Positions 46,701-54,675 are shown, numbered from the stretch's first letter. The stretch is DNA of 64,000 bases from Paenibacillus vini (GCF_018403325.1 NZ_BOSL01000024.1:1-64000), one strand, 5' to 3'. The notes: generated by a model not told the origin, from the sequence alone. Numbers and translations are program-made.

Positions 46701-49700
46701 ATCCGCTGTCTGTGACCACATTTCGTTCCACAAGGGAGTTGTTCCCGCCGGACAGGACAATGCCATCTCCAACCGAACCAGAGATCCAGTTGTTTTTGAA
46801 CACCGCGTTTGATGCCCAAGGATAGCTGGAGTTACTCCAAGTGATACCTGTGTTATTAGTCCCTGGACTGCTTGGCCCGTAGGCATTATTGCGAATACCT
46901 TCGTTATCGCAGCGAAGGGTTTTGTTACCTTCAACCAATATATCTACATAACCATTAATAATGATGCCGCCGGATACCTTATTTGCTCCATTGGCTTGGT
47001 GCAGCCCATTCACATCATGAACATAGTTATCTCGAATGACGATTCCTTGCATGCGGGCATCGGCATAATCTTGAATGTTAAACTGACCTTGACCCAGCTT
47101 GGAAATGCGTGACATTACAGCGATACCGGAACGGCCGTCGCCTGCTTTATTCCCGATGTTCGTTACTTCAATTCCACTGACTACCCAATAATTAACGTCG
47201 TATAATTCAATCGTGCCGTTTAAGGAAATGCCCGATGGGCTCGACGCTGTTCCCCCGCCGTTAATGATCGGACGTTGGTTAGGATCGGTCGTGTTATATT
47301 TCGTAAGCGTAATCGGATTACCTTCCTGACCGTTGCCGCGCAGTCTGATTTGGTCATTCCACACGCTATTCGCATCCAGATAAATGGTTGAACCCGGCAT
47401 AAATACATATTCATTGATCTTGGAAATTGATTTCCATGCCGTAGCCGGTGTGCGTCCATCCGCTTGATCGTCCCCGTCATTGGAGAAATAATAATCGCGG
47501 ACTTCAAGGGGCACAATGTTCAATTCGAATGTGATTTCGGCAGGATTCAGATCAAGTCGAACGGTGTATTTTCCCGGCACGATGCTGTTTCTGGCGAATG
47601 ATTCTTTGTGGATTTTCAAAACATTGCCGCTAATCGTATAATCCACATCCCGCTGCAGAGCTACAGCCCCGATCTCCACACCGGCCAGATCCTCTAAATC
47701 AGGATTTACGGTGATATTGTAGTCCTTCAGACCAATAACATAGGTGCTATCTTCCAGGTGACTATACTCTTTAGGTAATAGTTTCAATGTAACGGAAGCT
47801 GTTCCGGTTTGCGCGGTTATTCCGCTATCTACAACATATACGTCATCGATAAAGTGCCTGTTCTGCATATCTTTCACCGTTCCAGGCTTGTTGCCCCAGT
47901 TCGTAGCAAACTGCAAGGCATCTATCTTGGTGATGTTGTTCTTCACCGGAGTATCAAAATTGCCGCCGTCAGTTGATTGCCTTTGAAGATCTTGTCCATC
48001 GATTTTATAGGTTGTTCCCGTGGATGTAACAAACCATTGAAATTTATGCCAGCCTTCGCTTCGCTGAACATCTACAGGATAGAATCTTCCGGATGAACCG
48101 GGTCTGACAGCGTAATTGGTCAGATTCGCCGCCCAGTCGCCGTCCCCATTCCCATAATTTATTGCGATATGTTCATTGGACGATGGGGTTAAGCCAAAGA
48201 CAGCGTGATCGTTGGAAGCCGCTCTGCCATCATCATAGTACCAAGCGGTGACGATGGTTGTCTTCCCGGCTGCAGGGGCGTAATTATAGGTACCTGGAAC
48301 CGTAGCCACCTGACCTGCACCGCTGGTTGTCGCAGCCTTTGCCCCGGTACGGGACATCACATCGCTGTGGACATATCCGTTCGCCCCATTCGAAAATTTC
48401 TTCTCCCCTTCAAACCCATCATAAAACAGGGTGTCCGCCTTATTGAAGTAATCCACGCTCACCTCAACGGTGACCTCTTCGTTCCCTGTCGGAACAAAGC
48501 CTTTCTTAACTGTTACAAATCCTGCTTTATCGACCTCGATCTTATCCTTGTCTTGATCCGCCGGGCTGAAGCTAATGTTATCGGCAACGAACACATCACC
48601 CGTATCAACGATTAGCCGAGTTCGGTCTCCTGCCCTTAAGGTATCGTTCTGGCGAATTAACGCAATGCTTGCTGAATATTGTGCACTCTCCCCTGATTCA
48701 TCAGAATCCAGGAATCGTGAAGTTGCGTCGCCGTTCGCTGTTACTTTGAATGTATCATTTAAAGTCGGGGACAAAGCTGCATCATTGCTGGTAGCCGCAA
48801 TCGGGCTTCCGTTAGCCTCTCCATTACTAAAAAGTCGAACCGAATAGGCAGCTGCGTTAGCGACGCGATCCCATGTAGCATAAGTACCGTTCCATTTTAA
48901 ATTTTCCGGTGCCGGCAATTTCTCGATCGCCAATGTTCCGGATGCTGCAACTTCTTCACTGATGTCTCCCGCATTATTAATGACAATGGCTGTAACCGTG
49001 TAATTGCCCGTTCCCATTGCCCTTGCATAGGGTAAAATATGATGTCTTTCATGATTGTTAGGTTGGTCGGGTCCCCCATTTTTCGATAAATAATAACCAA
49101 CAGGTTCCCCGTCTTTGAACAGGGTTACAAGGGTATCGCCATAATTGGAAGCACCCGTATAAATACCCGTGTCCGGGTTAAGCGTCGGGTTAATTGGCGA
49201 ATTCACCGGTGTATGGGTGGTGATCAACAACGGGACAGCCTGGGACTTCAACACGACTCCCTCTGCTGAAGACACCTCGCAATAATAAAACTTGCCTTGT
49301 TGGGAAGCCGAGTCCACATTGGAAAGCGTGAATACCGCCTGATCGGCTCCGCTCACTTTTGCCCCGTTCAAACCAGTCTCGTCGTCAGATACGTACCATT
49401 GATAGGCTGCCGCAGCGGCTGATGCCGTAACGCTAAATGTGGCTGTCTCTCCTTGATTTACTTTTGCTGCCGATGGCTGAGTGATAATTTCCAAATTCGG
49501 CAATCCGCCGGGAGGTATCACATTGACTGTTAATGTTCGGGTTCCGGTTGTTGTGGCGACATCCTTTACCACATAAAAATCGTCGATTAGATGTTTGTTT
49601 TTAATATAAGCTTTATTGCCTGGCTGGCCGTTCCATCCTCCCGCTATTTTAGGCTGAATGGTCGTACCGCTCTTCATAGCTTTGTAAATACTGCTTTGTT

Positions 49701-50580
49701 CTGATTCGGGAATTAAGATTCCATCGATTTGCAGCCTCGCGCCATCCGGGGTTATTAGCCATTCGAATTTATGCCAGCCTGTGGAACGCTCAATCCCGCT
49801 ATCCTTCCAACGGTTGCCTGCCGTGCCCGCTGAGGATGGGGCATATGCCCAAGTGTATTTCGTCGGGTTATGAATCACATCCGCCTCGGAACTTTGATAG
49901 ATTGTCCCGGCAAAGGTGGCATTTTTCCCATCAACAACCGCAAATTGAGTTCTCTCCGTCGCTGTCTTCTCCCCATCGGGATACGGGTCAAAATACCATG
50001 CCGTCATCTTATAATTCCCGCCGGCCGGCAACGCCACGTCTTGGGCTACATTTTCATTATTCGTATCACCAGAAGGTGTAATCGCTTTCAAACCAGTGCG
50101 AGACTGAGCATCGGTCAGCGCGAATGTCGAACCTAATTTACCCGTTGATGTCATCGGTCCATTGTTGTTCTCGAAGTCTTCCATAAATAACACATCGGAG
50201 TCTTGGTAATAACTCGCCGTGGCTGTGACCGTCACCGGAATGCCCGGAGCCCCTGGAGCCGCAAATGTATAGCCGCTGGATAAAGTAATGTTGCCCTGAT
50301 TATTAACGGCTAGCAGATTCGAATTACTGGAATCGTAGCTAACCTCGTCGATAACCGGACCTTTAACCAGACTGTTTAAAGGCGAACCTTTATAGGTAAG
50401 ATTCACCCTGCCTGCCAGTCCTGCCGCTTGGGTCAACTCTAGTACAACGGAGTCAAAAGATTCGCTGCCTACCGCAGCCGACACTTCGGATGAAGGCGCC
50501 AAGCCGAACAGTCCTGGAAAAGCCAATGTCGTTGCCGTAACCATTGACAAAGCTTTTTTCATCCATTTCGATCGTATCAT
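43756..50580 (-). CDS. Giant secreted multidomain beta-helix protein, candidate GH136-like lacto-N-biosidase
   Basis: 2274 residues. Order: signal peptide (cleavage near 36); LamG-like module (about 130-338); Ig-like domain (about 362-455); FN3-like stretch (558-645); second LamG-like module (715-915) related to the first; right-handed parallel beta-helix (1029-1610) beginning YYFSNDGDDQADGRTPATAW with GNPITLTKY; InlB-type repeat (1612-1680); three similar putative Ig (He_PIG) repeats of ~88 residues (1685-1951); Asn/Gly linker; conserved domain; C-terminal stalk/copper-amine-oxidase-N domain (2160-2273). In the helix, NDGMAWDID has Asp1351 and Asp1358, seven apart, like the reported catalytic pair of LnbX (Asp411/Asp418). 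No SLH domain. A pectate-lyase-like or other polysaccharide-lyase role is the main alternative. Confidence 0.8.
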   Translation of the reverse strand: MIRSKWMKKALSMVTATTLAFPGLFGLAPSSEVSAAVGSESFDSVVLELTQAAGLAGRVNLTYKGSPLNSLVKGPVIDEVSYDSSNSNLLAVNNQGNITLSSGYTFAAPGAPGIPVTVTATASYYQDSDVLFMEDFENNNGPMTSTGKLGSTFALTDAQSRTGLKAITPSGDTNNENVAQDVALPAGGNYKMTAWYFDPYPDGEKTATERTQFAVVDGKNATFAGTIYQSSEADVIHNPTKYTWAYAPSSAGTAGNRWKDSGIERSTGWHKFEWLITPDGARLQIDGILIPESEQSSIYKAMKSGTTIQPKIAGGWNGQPGNKAYIKNKHLIDDFYVVKDVATTTGTRTLTVNVIPPGGLPNLEIITQPSAAKVNQGETATFSVTASAAAAAYQWYVSDDETGLNGAKVSGADQAVFTLSNVDSASQQGKFYYCEVSSAEGVVLKSQAVPLLITTHTPVNSPINPTLNPDTGIYTGASNYGDTLVTLFKDGEPVGYYLSKNGGPDQPNNHERHHILPYARAMGTGNYTVTAIVINNAGDISEEVAASGTLAIEKLPAPENLKWNGTYATWDRVANAAAYSVRLFSNGEANGSPIAATSNDAALSPTLNDTFKVTANGDATSRFLDSDESGESAQYSASIALIRQNDTLRAGDRTRLIVDTGDVFVADNISFSPADQDKDKIEVDKAGFVTVKKGFVPTGNEEVTVEVSVDYFNKADTLFYDGFEGEKKFSNGANGYVHSDVMSRTGAKAATTSGAGQVATVPGTYNYAPAAGKTTIVTAWYYDDGRAASNDHAVFGLTPSSNEHIAINYGNGDGDWAANLTNYAVRPGSSGRFYPVDVQRSEGWHKFQWFVTSTGTTYKIDGQDLQRQSTDGGNFDTPVKNNITKIDALQFATNWGNKPGTVKDMQNRHFIDDVYVVDSGITAQTGTASVTLKLLPKEYSHLEDSTYVIGLKDYNITVNPDLEDLAGVEIGAVALQRDVDYTISGNVLKIHKESFARNSIVPGKYTVRLDLNPAEITFELNIVPLEVRDYYFSNDGDDQADGRTPATAWKSISKINEYVFMPGSTIYLDANSVWNDQIRLRGNGQEGNPITLTKYNTTDPNQRPIINGGGTASSPSGISLNGTIELYDVNYWVVSGIEVTNIGNKAGDGRSGIAVMSRISKLGQGQFNIQDYADARMQGIVIRDNYVHDVNGLHQANGANKVSGGIIINGYVDILVEGNKTLRCDNEGIRNNAYGPSSPGTNNTGITWSNSSYPWASNAVFKNNWISGSVGDGIVLSGGNNSLVERNVVTDSGYSYLSDKSGNLVANWGPNNTTPTYLGTQNYAAAWIMASKGTIFRYNEAVDNPYHASNDGMAWDIDNYCQDNVYEYNYSRNNYGGWYLQMNAAKGNIVRYNISVNDGRSPDFNKSFNSLVLLAGGSSTSEESSGLYYNNVIVTPLKNSSSLIFDPTGSNLHIYFQNNIFAYTGANSQVGLKGGGTSAPFAAGRFTNNIVYPANLFGSMEAGGGGYLGAGVTAADNRYVTEEELNSILNDYKSAPEHWIANSGTVDAKLDYSAMNGFRLAEGNNPAYGAGAEIISPFVDRVNALPHMTERTDFFGNPLGGRTPSIGAHNPYGVTFDSNGGSEVMMKFADMGGTITEPTSPTKDNAVFGGWYQDAEFNEAWNFAADPVTRDMALFAKWVDNDAGTGTAPTITTKSLADGKVGQPYSEALATDGDKPIKWAVVEGQLPSGLSLDEDAGVISGTPDQWGQFTFKVQATNEAGSDTKAFNIVITEEAPVDTAPEIITKHLPSGKVGQEYAVTLAVYSSEPMTWKIKHGGLPTDLNLDEATGLISGTPQEAGHYEFTVAATNDFGMDESVLSIEITEDQPVDKAPEIITKNLPGGKVGQAYTATLAVYDDKPVTWTVSDHYLPAGLNLEGGTGVISGVPAEAGTYKFTVAASNSEGMDTKELTIVITANNNGGNNGNNGNNNNGNGGNSGGPSSRPTPSPESPVADPVDAAIQEQLKKGDSIELTMPAGKEELEIQSDTIDAMIKAVKPLTVTNDTVSVELSPELLKRLNTGKRMKVVIKPVDKGNGVIGRGYELKIFADGQEVTDYTGAIPVTFDLTKEKLSAKEISRLSGVLLQLDGSKERLGGNYDRETGKFTFTVKGLGYIYVTSKPEPVKLELTLGKTGYKLNGIEMGMDVPSMAVKGRTLVPLRFVAESLGANVGWDHVTKTVTITLDDQTLSFAIGELAPGMDVAAELVNGRTMLPLRFIAEYFGADVFYDSTAKSISIMK

Positions 50581-50689
50581 TCAAAAATCCCTCCCCTTTA
50601 AATTAATGACTTTATACTTTATAAAAAATCCGCATCTATGGAAGCTTCATCAGACACAGATTTTTATAAACGTTGAAAAACTAACTATT

Positions 50690-51637
50690 CTAGTTCACTA
50701 TTAATTCACGGAATCGATTCCCTTTATATTTGATCTTTAGCTTATCCGTATTTGCAATTAAGGCTCGCAAGTCGGAGTCCGCCCGTCCGTAGATTAGGGA
50801 ATCCTTCACTTCTTCCAGTTTTAGCTTGGTGATTTCCGGTTTGGACTTTAATGTCGCAACGACATCCTCGTCCAAATATTTACCGACTACGGTCTCCCCC
50901 ACGGAAGCCGTCGCCAGCGACTCCCAGAACTCAAGAGACTCATTGTCTTCTTTGGATATATCTAATCTACTCAATACTTTCTCTTCCTTGGCCTGTCCCG
51001 ACGCTGCTAAAGAAACCGTCAATTCATCGGCCATACGAACATATTCAGCGCTTCTAGTTGCATACTCTACTTGTAACTCGGCATCGCTCATTTTCGTTTG
51101 TTTAACCTGGGTTTCGACCAAATCCGGCCAACGGGCCCCACTTAAATATTGCATGTATTGATATAGATCAAACTGAGGCAAACCATAGTAGGTGTCCCCT
51201 GAATCGTCCATCTTAGCCCGCTTCCTATTTTCTTCTTCCATATCGGACTTCAGCTCATCAAAGCTTTTGTATGGGGCGATCCCTCGCTCATCTGCAATAA
51301 ATTGCTCGTGTTTGGTGTTTAGCAATGCAGTCATCGCGGATTTTTTGACATATTCGGACGGAGTTTCATGTTGATCGCCGTATTGGCGTGTCCAGAATCC
51401 CTCATCTACTTGCGCCCCATAGGTTCTGAAGAAATAGTCCGCCGTTACAGCTCTCTGCTCCTGGACATAAAATTGAAATTCTTCCTCCGTTACGGCGTAC
51501 CCGTTTACTGTAAACAGCCAATTTTCAGGCAGATCCACCCTTTTGCTAGTTAAACTCAACACGAATAAAGCAAGGACAATCAGAAATACGGCGGTAAACA
51601 AGATGATCATTGTTGGTTTTCGCTTTGTAATCCTCAT
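50690..51637 (-). CDS. Membrane-anchored SurA/PrsA-like helical protein, candidate dedicated chaperone (LnbY-like)
   Basis: 315 residues from the start at 51637 (GGGGGGAGCC upstream). One N-terminal transmembrane helix (about 10-30), then a mostly helical extracytoplasmic part opening FTVNGYAVTEEEFQFYVQEQ, with FFRTYGAQVDEGFWTRQYG and a K-rich helix LLNTKHEQFIADERGI, as in SurA_N domains. No parvulin prolyl-isomerase domain is obvious. It is 109 nt upstream of the giant gene in the same direction. GH136 lacto-N-biosidases need a partner of this general kind (LnbY) to fold, so it is a candidate specific chaperone. Confidence 0.75.
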   Translation of the reverse strand: MRITKRKPTMIILFTAVFLIVLALFVLSLTSKRVDLPENWLFTVNGYAVTEEEFQFYVQEQRAVTADYFFRTYGAQVDEGFWTRQYGDQHETPSEYVKKSAMTALLNTKHEQFIADERGIAPYKSFDELKSDMEEENRKRAKMDDSGDTYYGLPQFDLYQYMQYLSGARWPDLVETQVKQTKMSDAELQVEYATRSAEYVRMADELTVSLAASGQAKEEKVLSRLDISKEDNESLEFWESLATASVGETVVGKYLDEDVVATLKSKPEITKLKLEEVKDSLIYGRADSDLRALIANTDKLKIKYKGNRFRELIVN

Positions 51638-51692
51638 GGCTCCCCCCATTTCAAAACGGTTAGACCTAATTGTAAATTTAGCGTTCTCTCAA

Positions 51693-51706
51693 TGTAAGCG
51701 CTTATT
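51693..51706. promoter_or_regulatory. Weak cre-like site upstream of the chaperone/giant-protein operon
   Basis: TGTAAGCGCTTATT has the TGTAAGCGCTT core but two mismatches at the end. It lies 56-69 nt before the chaperone start. Confidence 0.4.
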
Positions 51707-51786
51707 TTGACTTAAGAAGAACAAATTTGACTTATAAAAATATCCTTGGTTTGCAATGGGGAGAGCATAACCAAGAGGAATAACAG

Positions 51787-51827
51787 AAAAGGTACCACCC
51801 CTCACTTTTCGAGAGATGATACCTTTT
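51787..51827 (-). terminator. Terminator of the second Lrp gene
   Basis: AAAAGGTA...TACCTTTT with internal pairing CCCCTC/GAGAG, 23 nt after the stop codon; the minus strand ends in CTTTTCTGT. Confidence 0.75.
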
Positions 51828-51849
51828 ATGTTTATAATGCCATTTCTTA

Positions 51850-52287
51850 TTAAGAGATCGATGGATTCTGTTGTTTAATCTCTTGTATGGAAAGGTGGAG
51901 ACTATAATTCCCATACTCAAGTAGATCATCAAGAAAAAGATTTAATTGATCTTGCGATTTCACTTTAAGTTTTATATGGTAACAGCCCGCGCCCGATACT
52001 CGATGGACTTCAACCACCTCGTTTCGATTCTGAACAAACCGTATAAACAAATCATGGTTTGCTGTCTTCATATAAATAATGACAAAAGCAGTGTAGGCAA
52101 TTCCCAACTTCATTTCATCGACAATTAGGGAGTAAGCTTTAATTACACCGTTATCCTCCAGTTTTTTTATACGATTCCCTATTGCTTGTCCGGTCATATG
52201 AATTTGTTCTCCAAGTTCTTTCCATTGAAGGCGTGAATTCTCGGAAAGTAACCGAAGAATCTGAAAATCAATGTTATCCAGCTCCAT
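51850..52287 (-). CDS. Lrp/AsnC-family regulator, second paralogue
   Basis: 145 residues: winged helix (IDFQILRLLSENSRLQWKEL, then IHMTGQAIGNRIKKLEDNGV) and RAM domain (EVHRVSGAGCYHIKLKV). GGTGAAAGG precedes the start. Paralogue of the Lrp gene at 42603-43016. Divergent from an isochorismatase-family gene, which it probably controls through the 119-bp spacer. Effector unknown. Confidence 0.9.
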   Translation of the reverse strand: MELDNIDFQILRLLSENSRLQWKELGEQIHMTGQAIGNRIKKLEDNGVIKAYSLIVDEMKLGIAYTAFVIIYMKTANHDLFIRFVQNRNEVVEVHRVSGAGCYHIKLKVKSQDQLNLFLDDLLEYGNYSLHLSIQEIKQQNPSIS

Positions 52288-52342
52288 TATAAATTCCTTT
52301 CACCATGAAATAGTTTGATCCCAAAGCGTTTCGTCAAAGCAT

Positions 52343-52354
52343 CGATCATGATCG
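52343..52354. promoter_or_regulatory. Palindrome in the Lrp/isochorismatase spacer
   Basis: CGATCATGATCG, a perfect 12-bp palindrome inside ATCGATCATGATCGTGAT, midway between the divergent genes. Candidate Lrp operator. Confidence 0.45.
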
Positions 52355-52406
52355 TGATCCGGGTTATCATTTTATTGTAATAAATAAATCAATGAGGTGA
52401 AAGAAC

Positions 52407-52958
52407 ATGAGTACAGCTTTAATCATTGTAGATATACAAAACGACTATTTTCCAGATGGGAAGATGGAGCTAAGCAACCCTGATCGAGCAGCCGCCAATG
52501 CTGCCAAAGTTCTTGATTGGTTTAGACAAAATAATAAAGATCAGATTTTTCATGTCCAGCATATCGCAAGCAGTCCGGAATTGGGCTTCTTTCTTCCAAA
52601 TACTGAGGGAGCCGAGCTCCATAAAACGGTGTTGCCTTTAGAACACGAAAGCATTATCGTAAAAAATTTCCCGAACAGCTTTTTGAAGACGGATTTAGAG
52701 AGCAAGTTAAAAGAAAAAGGTATCACCAAGGTAGTCGTTGTCGGGATGATGACGCATATGTGCATCGACGCCACTGTCAGAGCTGCGGTGGATCTTGGTT
52801 TTGAAACTACACTAATTGAAGATGCATGTGCGACCAGGGACTTATCTTATCAAGATAGAATCATCCCCGCTGAACAGGTTCATTATGCATTTGTCAGCGC
52901 TCTTCACGGCATGTATGCCAATGTCATTTCGACCGAGGAATTCCTGCAACAGAATTAA
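52407..52958 (+). CDS. Isochorismatase-family cysteine hydrolase
   Basis: A 183-residue enzyme with the catalytic triad of the family: Asp in IVDIQNDYFPDGKME (Asp8), Lys in HESIIVKNFPNSF, and Cys in VVGMMTHMCIDATVRAA (about residue 118). It resembles nicotinamidase-related amidohydrolases more than true isochorismatases; the substrate is unknown. Start follows GAGGTGAAAGAAC. Single gene with its own terminator; the divergent Lrp gene is the likely regulator. Confidence 0.9.
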   Translation: MSTALIIVDIQNDYFPDGKMELSNPDRAAANAAKVLDWFRQNNKDQIFHVQHIASSPELGFFLPNTEGAELHKTVLPLEHESIIVKNFPNSFLKTDLESKLKEKGITKVVVVGMMTHMCIDATVRAAVDLGFETTLIEDACATRDLSYQDRIIPAEQVHYAFVSALHGMYANVISTEEFLQQN

Positions 52959-52971
52959 CAGTAACTTTATG

Positions 52972-53004
52972 AAAAGGTCCCGAATTATCTTCGGGGCCTT
53001 TTTC
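52972..53004 (+). terminator. Terminator of the hydrolase gene
   Basis: AAAAGGTCCCGAA / TTCGGGGCCTTTTT stem with T-run, 14 nt after the stop codon. Confidence 0.88.
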
Positions 53005-53099
53005 TGTTGATAGAAACATCTTTATCCGTTAGTGAAACGCTTATATGGAGTTACTTCTTTAAGGCTATTTTTTATTTATTAAAAATTTAAATAAATGAC

Positions 53100-53130
53100 T
53101 TGCACCTTACGTAACGTAAGGTTTTATAAT
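53100..53130 (+). promoter_or_regulatory. MerR-type promoter with 19-bp spacer and central dyad
   Basis: TTGCAC (53100-53105), 19-bp spacer, TATAAT (53125-53130). The spacer is filled by the perfect dyad CCTTACGT-A-ACGTAAGG (53105-53121). Over-long spacers with a dyad between the hexamers are the hallmark of MerR-activated promoters. Confidence 0.85.
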
Positions 53131-53176
53131 AAGGCTACCGGTAATCAAGCTAGCGGCATGGAACGGAGATGATCAA

Positions 53177-53692
53177 CTGAAAAAACATTGGAAAGTCGGG
53201 GATCTGGCGAAGCTGACAGGGCTGACCGTGCGCACATTGCGCTTCTACGACCAGATTGGTCTGCTCTCGCCGTCGGCTGCGACAGAATCGGGGCATCGGC
53301 TCTACGACGACGAAGATTTGTCGCGACTCTATCGAATTGTATCTCTGAAAGAGCTAGGCCTGTCGCTCGACGAAGTGAAGGCGGCGCTGACGGATCACGA
53401 AATTGACCTGCTAGAGGTCGTAGACCTCCAGGTCGAGCGAGTGCAAGAACAATTACGGCGGCAGCAGAAGCTGCTTGATCAACTGAGGCACGTCTCAAAG
53501 CTGATGAAAGGAAAGGAGCAGGTGACAGTAGACGATTTCACCTCGCTGTTGCAAGCGATGAAGAACGACTACGAGAAGCCGATCCTGAATCGACAACATA
53601 GTTGGGAGCAACGTTTTGGCCTGCTGGGGATGTTCTTAGCGGGCGGGGTTGAAAAAACGAACAATATAAAAGAAGAAAGCAAGGAGGATTAA
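53177..53692 (+). CDS. MerR-family transcriptional regulator (probable CTG start)
   Basis: About 171 residues. The MerR signature needs the codons before the first ATG/GTG: from 53177 the frame reads (M)KKHWKVGDLAKLTGLTVRTL-RFYDQIGLLSPS. The only plausible initiator is CTG at 53177, eight bases after GGAG; the downstream GTG at 53228 would delete the first helix of the DNA-binding domain. C-terminal part is a coiled-coil dimerisation helix (LQVERVQEQLRRQQKLLDQL) plus a short tail that may resemble a TipAS-like effector region but is too small. It should activate its own promoter and the downstream SRPBCC gene. Confidence 0.82.
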   Translation: MKKHWKVGDLAKLTGLTVRTLRFYDQIGLLSPSAATESGHRLYDDEDLSRLYRIVSLKELGLSLDEVKAALTDHEIDLLEVVDLQVERVQEQLRRQQKLLDQLRHVSKLMKGKEQVTVDDFTSLLQAMKNDYEKPILNRQHSWEQRFGLLGMFLAGGVEKTNNIKEESKED

Positions 53693-53696
53693 GATC

Positions 53697-54608
53697 ATGA
53701 AAGAAAAGTTTGTAAGCCATGGAACATTCGTAATTGAAAAAACGTATTCGGCATCCAGGGAGCAGGTGTACGAAGCGATGGCCGACGCTGAAGCCAAAGC
53801 ACGTTGGTTCACGAAGCCGGAAGTGTTCGAATTCCGGGTTGGCGGACGGGAATTCAGCAGCGGTGAAGCACCGGATGGAGGAGTGTACACGTTCGATGCG
53901 ACTTATCAGGAGATCGTTCCTCTCGAGCGGATTGTTTATACTTACGTGATGGACTTTAACGGCGTACGGTTCTCGGTGTCGATTACTACGATTGAGCTTT
54001 CAGACTCAGATGGCGGCACGAGGCTGACCTTTACGGAGCAAGGCACCTTCTTCGATGGACTTGATGCGGTTGAGAATCGGGAACACGGGTCGAGAGAACT
54101 GCTGGAGCTGCTGGGCAATTCGCTTGCTCAGAACGGAGAAGCCGCTGCGGCAGAGGACGCCGACCTGGCTCCCGGCGAATTGGAGTTTGCTCATATGCGT
54201 TTGTATGACTTCCCACTGGAAGAAGTTTACCGGGCATGGTCGCAGCCGGAGCTTCTTGCTCAGTGGTGGGGCCCTAACGGCTTCACAAGCACGTTCCGGG
54301 AATTCGACTTCCGCGAAGGCGGCTTCTGGCGCTTTACTTTTCACGGAACGGACGGCAAGGATTATCCGAACGAAAACAAATTCATCGAGATCGAGCCGGG
54401 GAAGCGTATCGTACTGGAGCATCAAGGCGCTCCTGAATTCCGGCTGACGGCAACATTTTCCGAACAGGCTGATCGGACGCGTGTAACATTCCGCCAACAG
54501 TTCAAAGACAAGGACATCTTCGAGCAAGTAAAATCCTTTTGCCCGGACAGCAACGAACAGAACCTGGATCGTCTTCAAGCTGTGCTAGAGGGAAAACGTG
54601 GTAAGTAA
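53697..54608 (+). CDS. Double SRPBCC (AHSA1-like) domain protein
   Basis: 303 residues made of two tandem START/Bet v1-like domains. First (about 8-145): FVIEKTYSASREQVYEAMAD...RWFTKPE...RLTFTEQGTFFDG. Second (about 160-300): LYDFPLEEVYRAWSQPELLAQWWGPNGF...RVTFRQQF. Single-domain AHSA1 proteins are usual, so this is a fusion or duplication. Hydrophobic ligand binding is the family trait; no enzyme activity is assigned. Four nt after merR, RBS AAGGAGG, so the two form an operon. Confidence 0.88.
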   Translation: MKEKFVSHGTFVIEKTYSASREQVYEAMADAEAKARWFTKPEVFEFRVGGREFSSGEAPDGGVYTFDATYQEIVPLERIVYTYVMDFNGVRFSVSITTIELSDSDGGTRLTFTEQGTFFDGLDAVENREHGSRELLELLGNSLAQNGEAAAAEDADLAPGELEFAHMRLYDFPLEEVYRAWSQPELLAQWWGPNGFTSTFREFDFREGGFWRFTFHGTDGKDYPNENKFIEIEPGKRIVLEHQGAPEFRLTATFSEQADRTRVTFRQQFKDKDIFEQVKSFCPDSNEQNLDRLQAVLEGKRGK

Positions 54609-54637
54609 CTGAGGGGGAAACATAATTGCATAAACAG

Positions 54638-54675
54638 AATCGGCCTAAGAACGTTGGAGCGTTCTTAGGCCGATT
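54638..54675. terminator. Bidirectional terminator between the SRPBCC gene and glmS
   Basis: 16-bp perfect stem AATCGGCCTAAGAACG / CGTTCTTAGGCCGATT, loop TTGGAG, between convergent genes. Confidence 0.9.
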
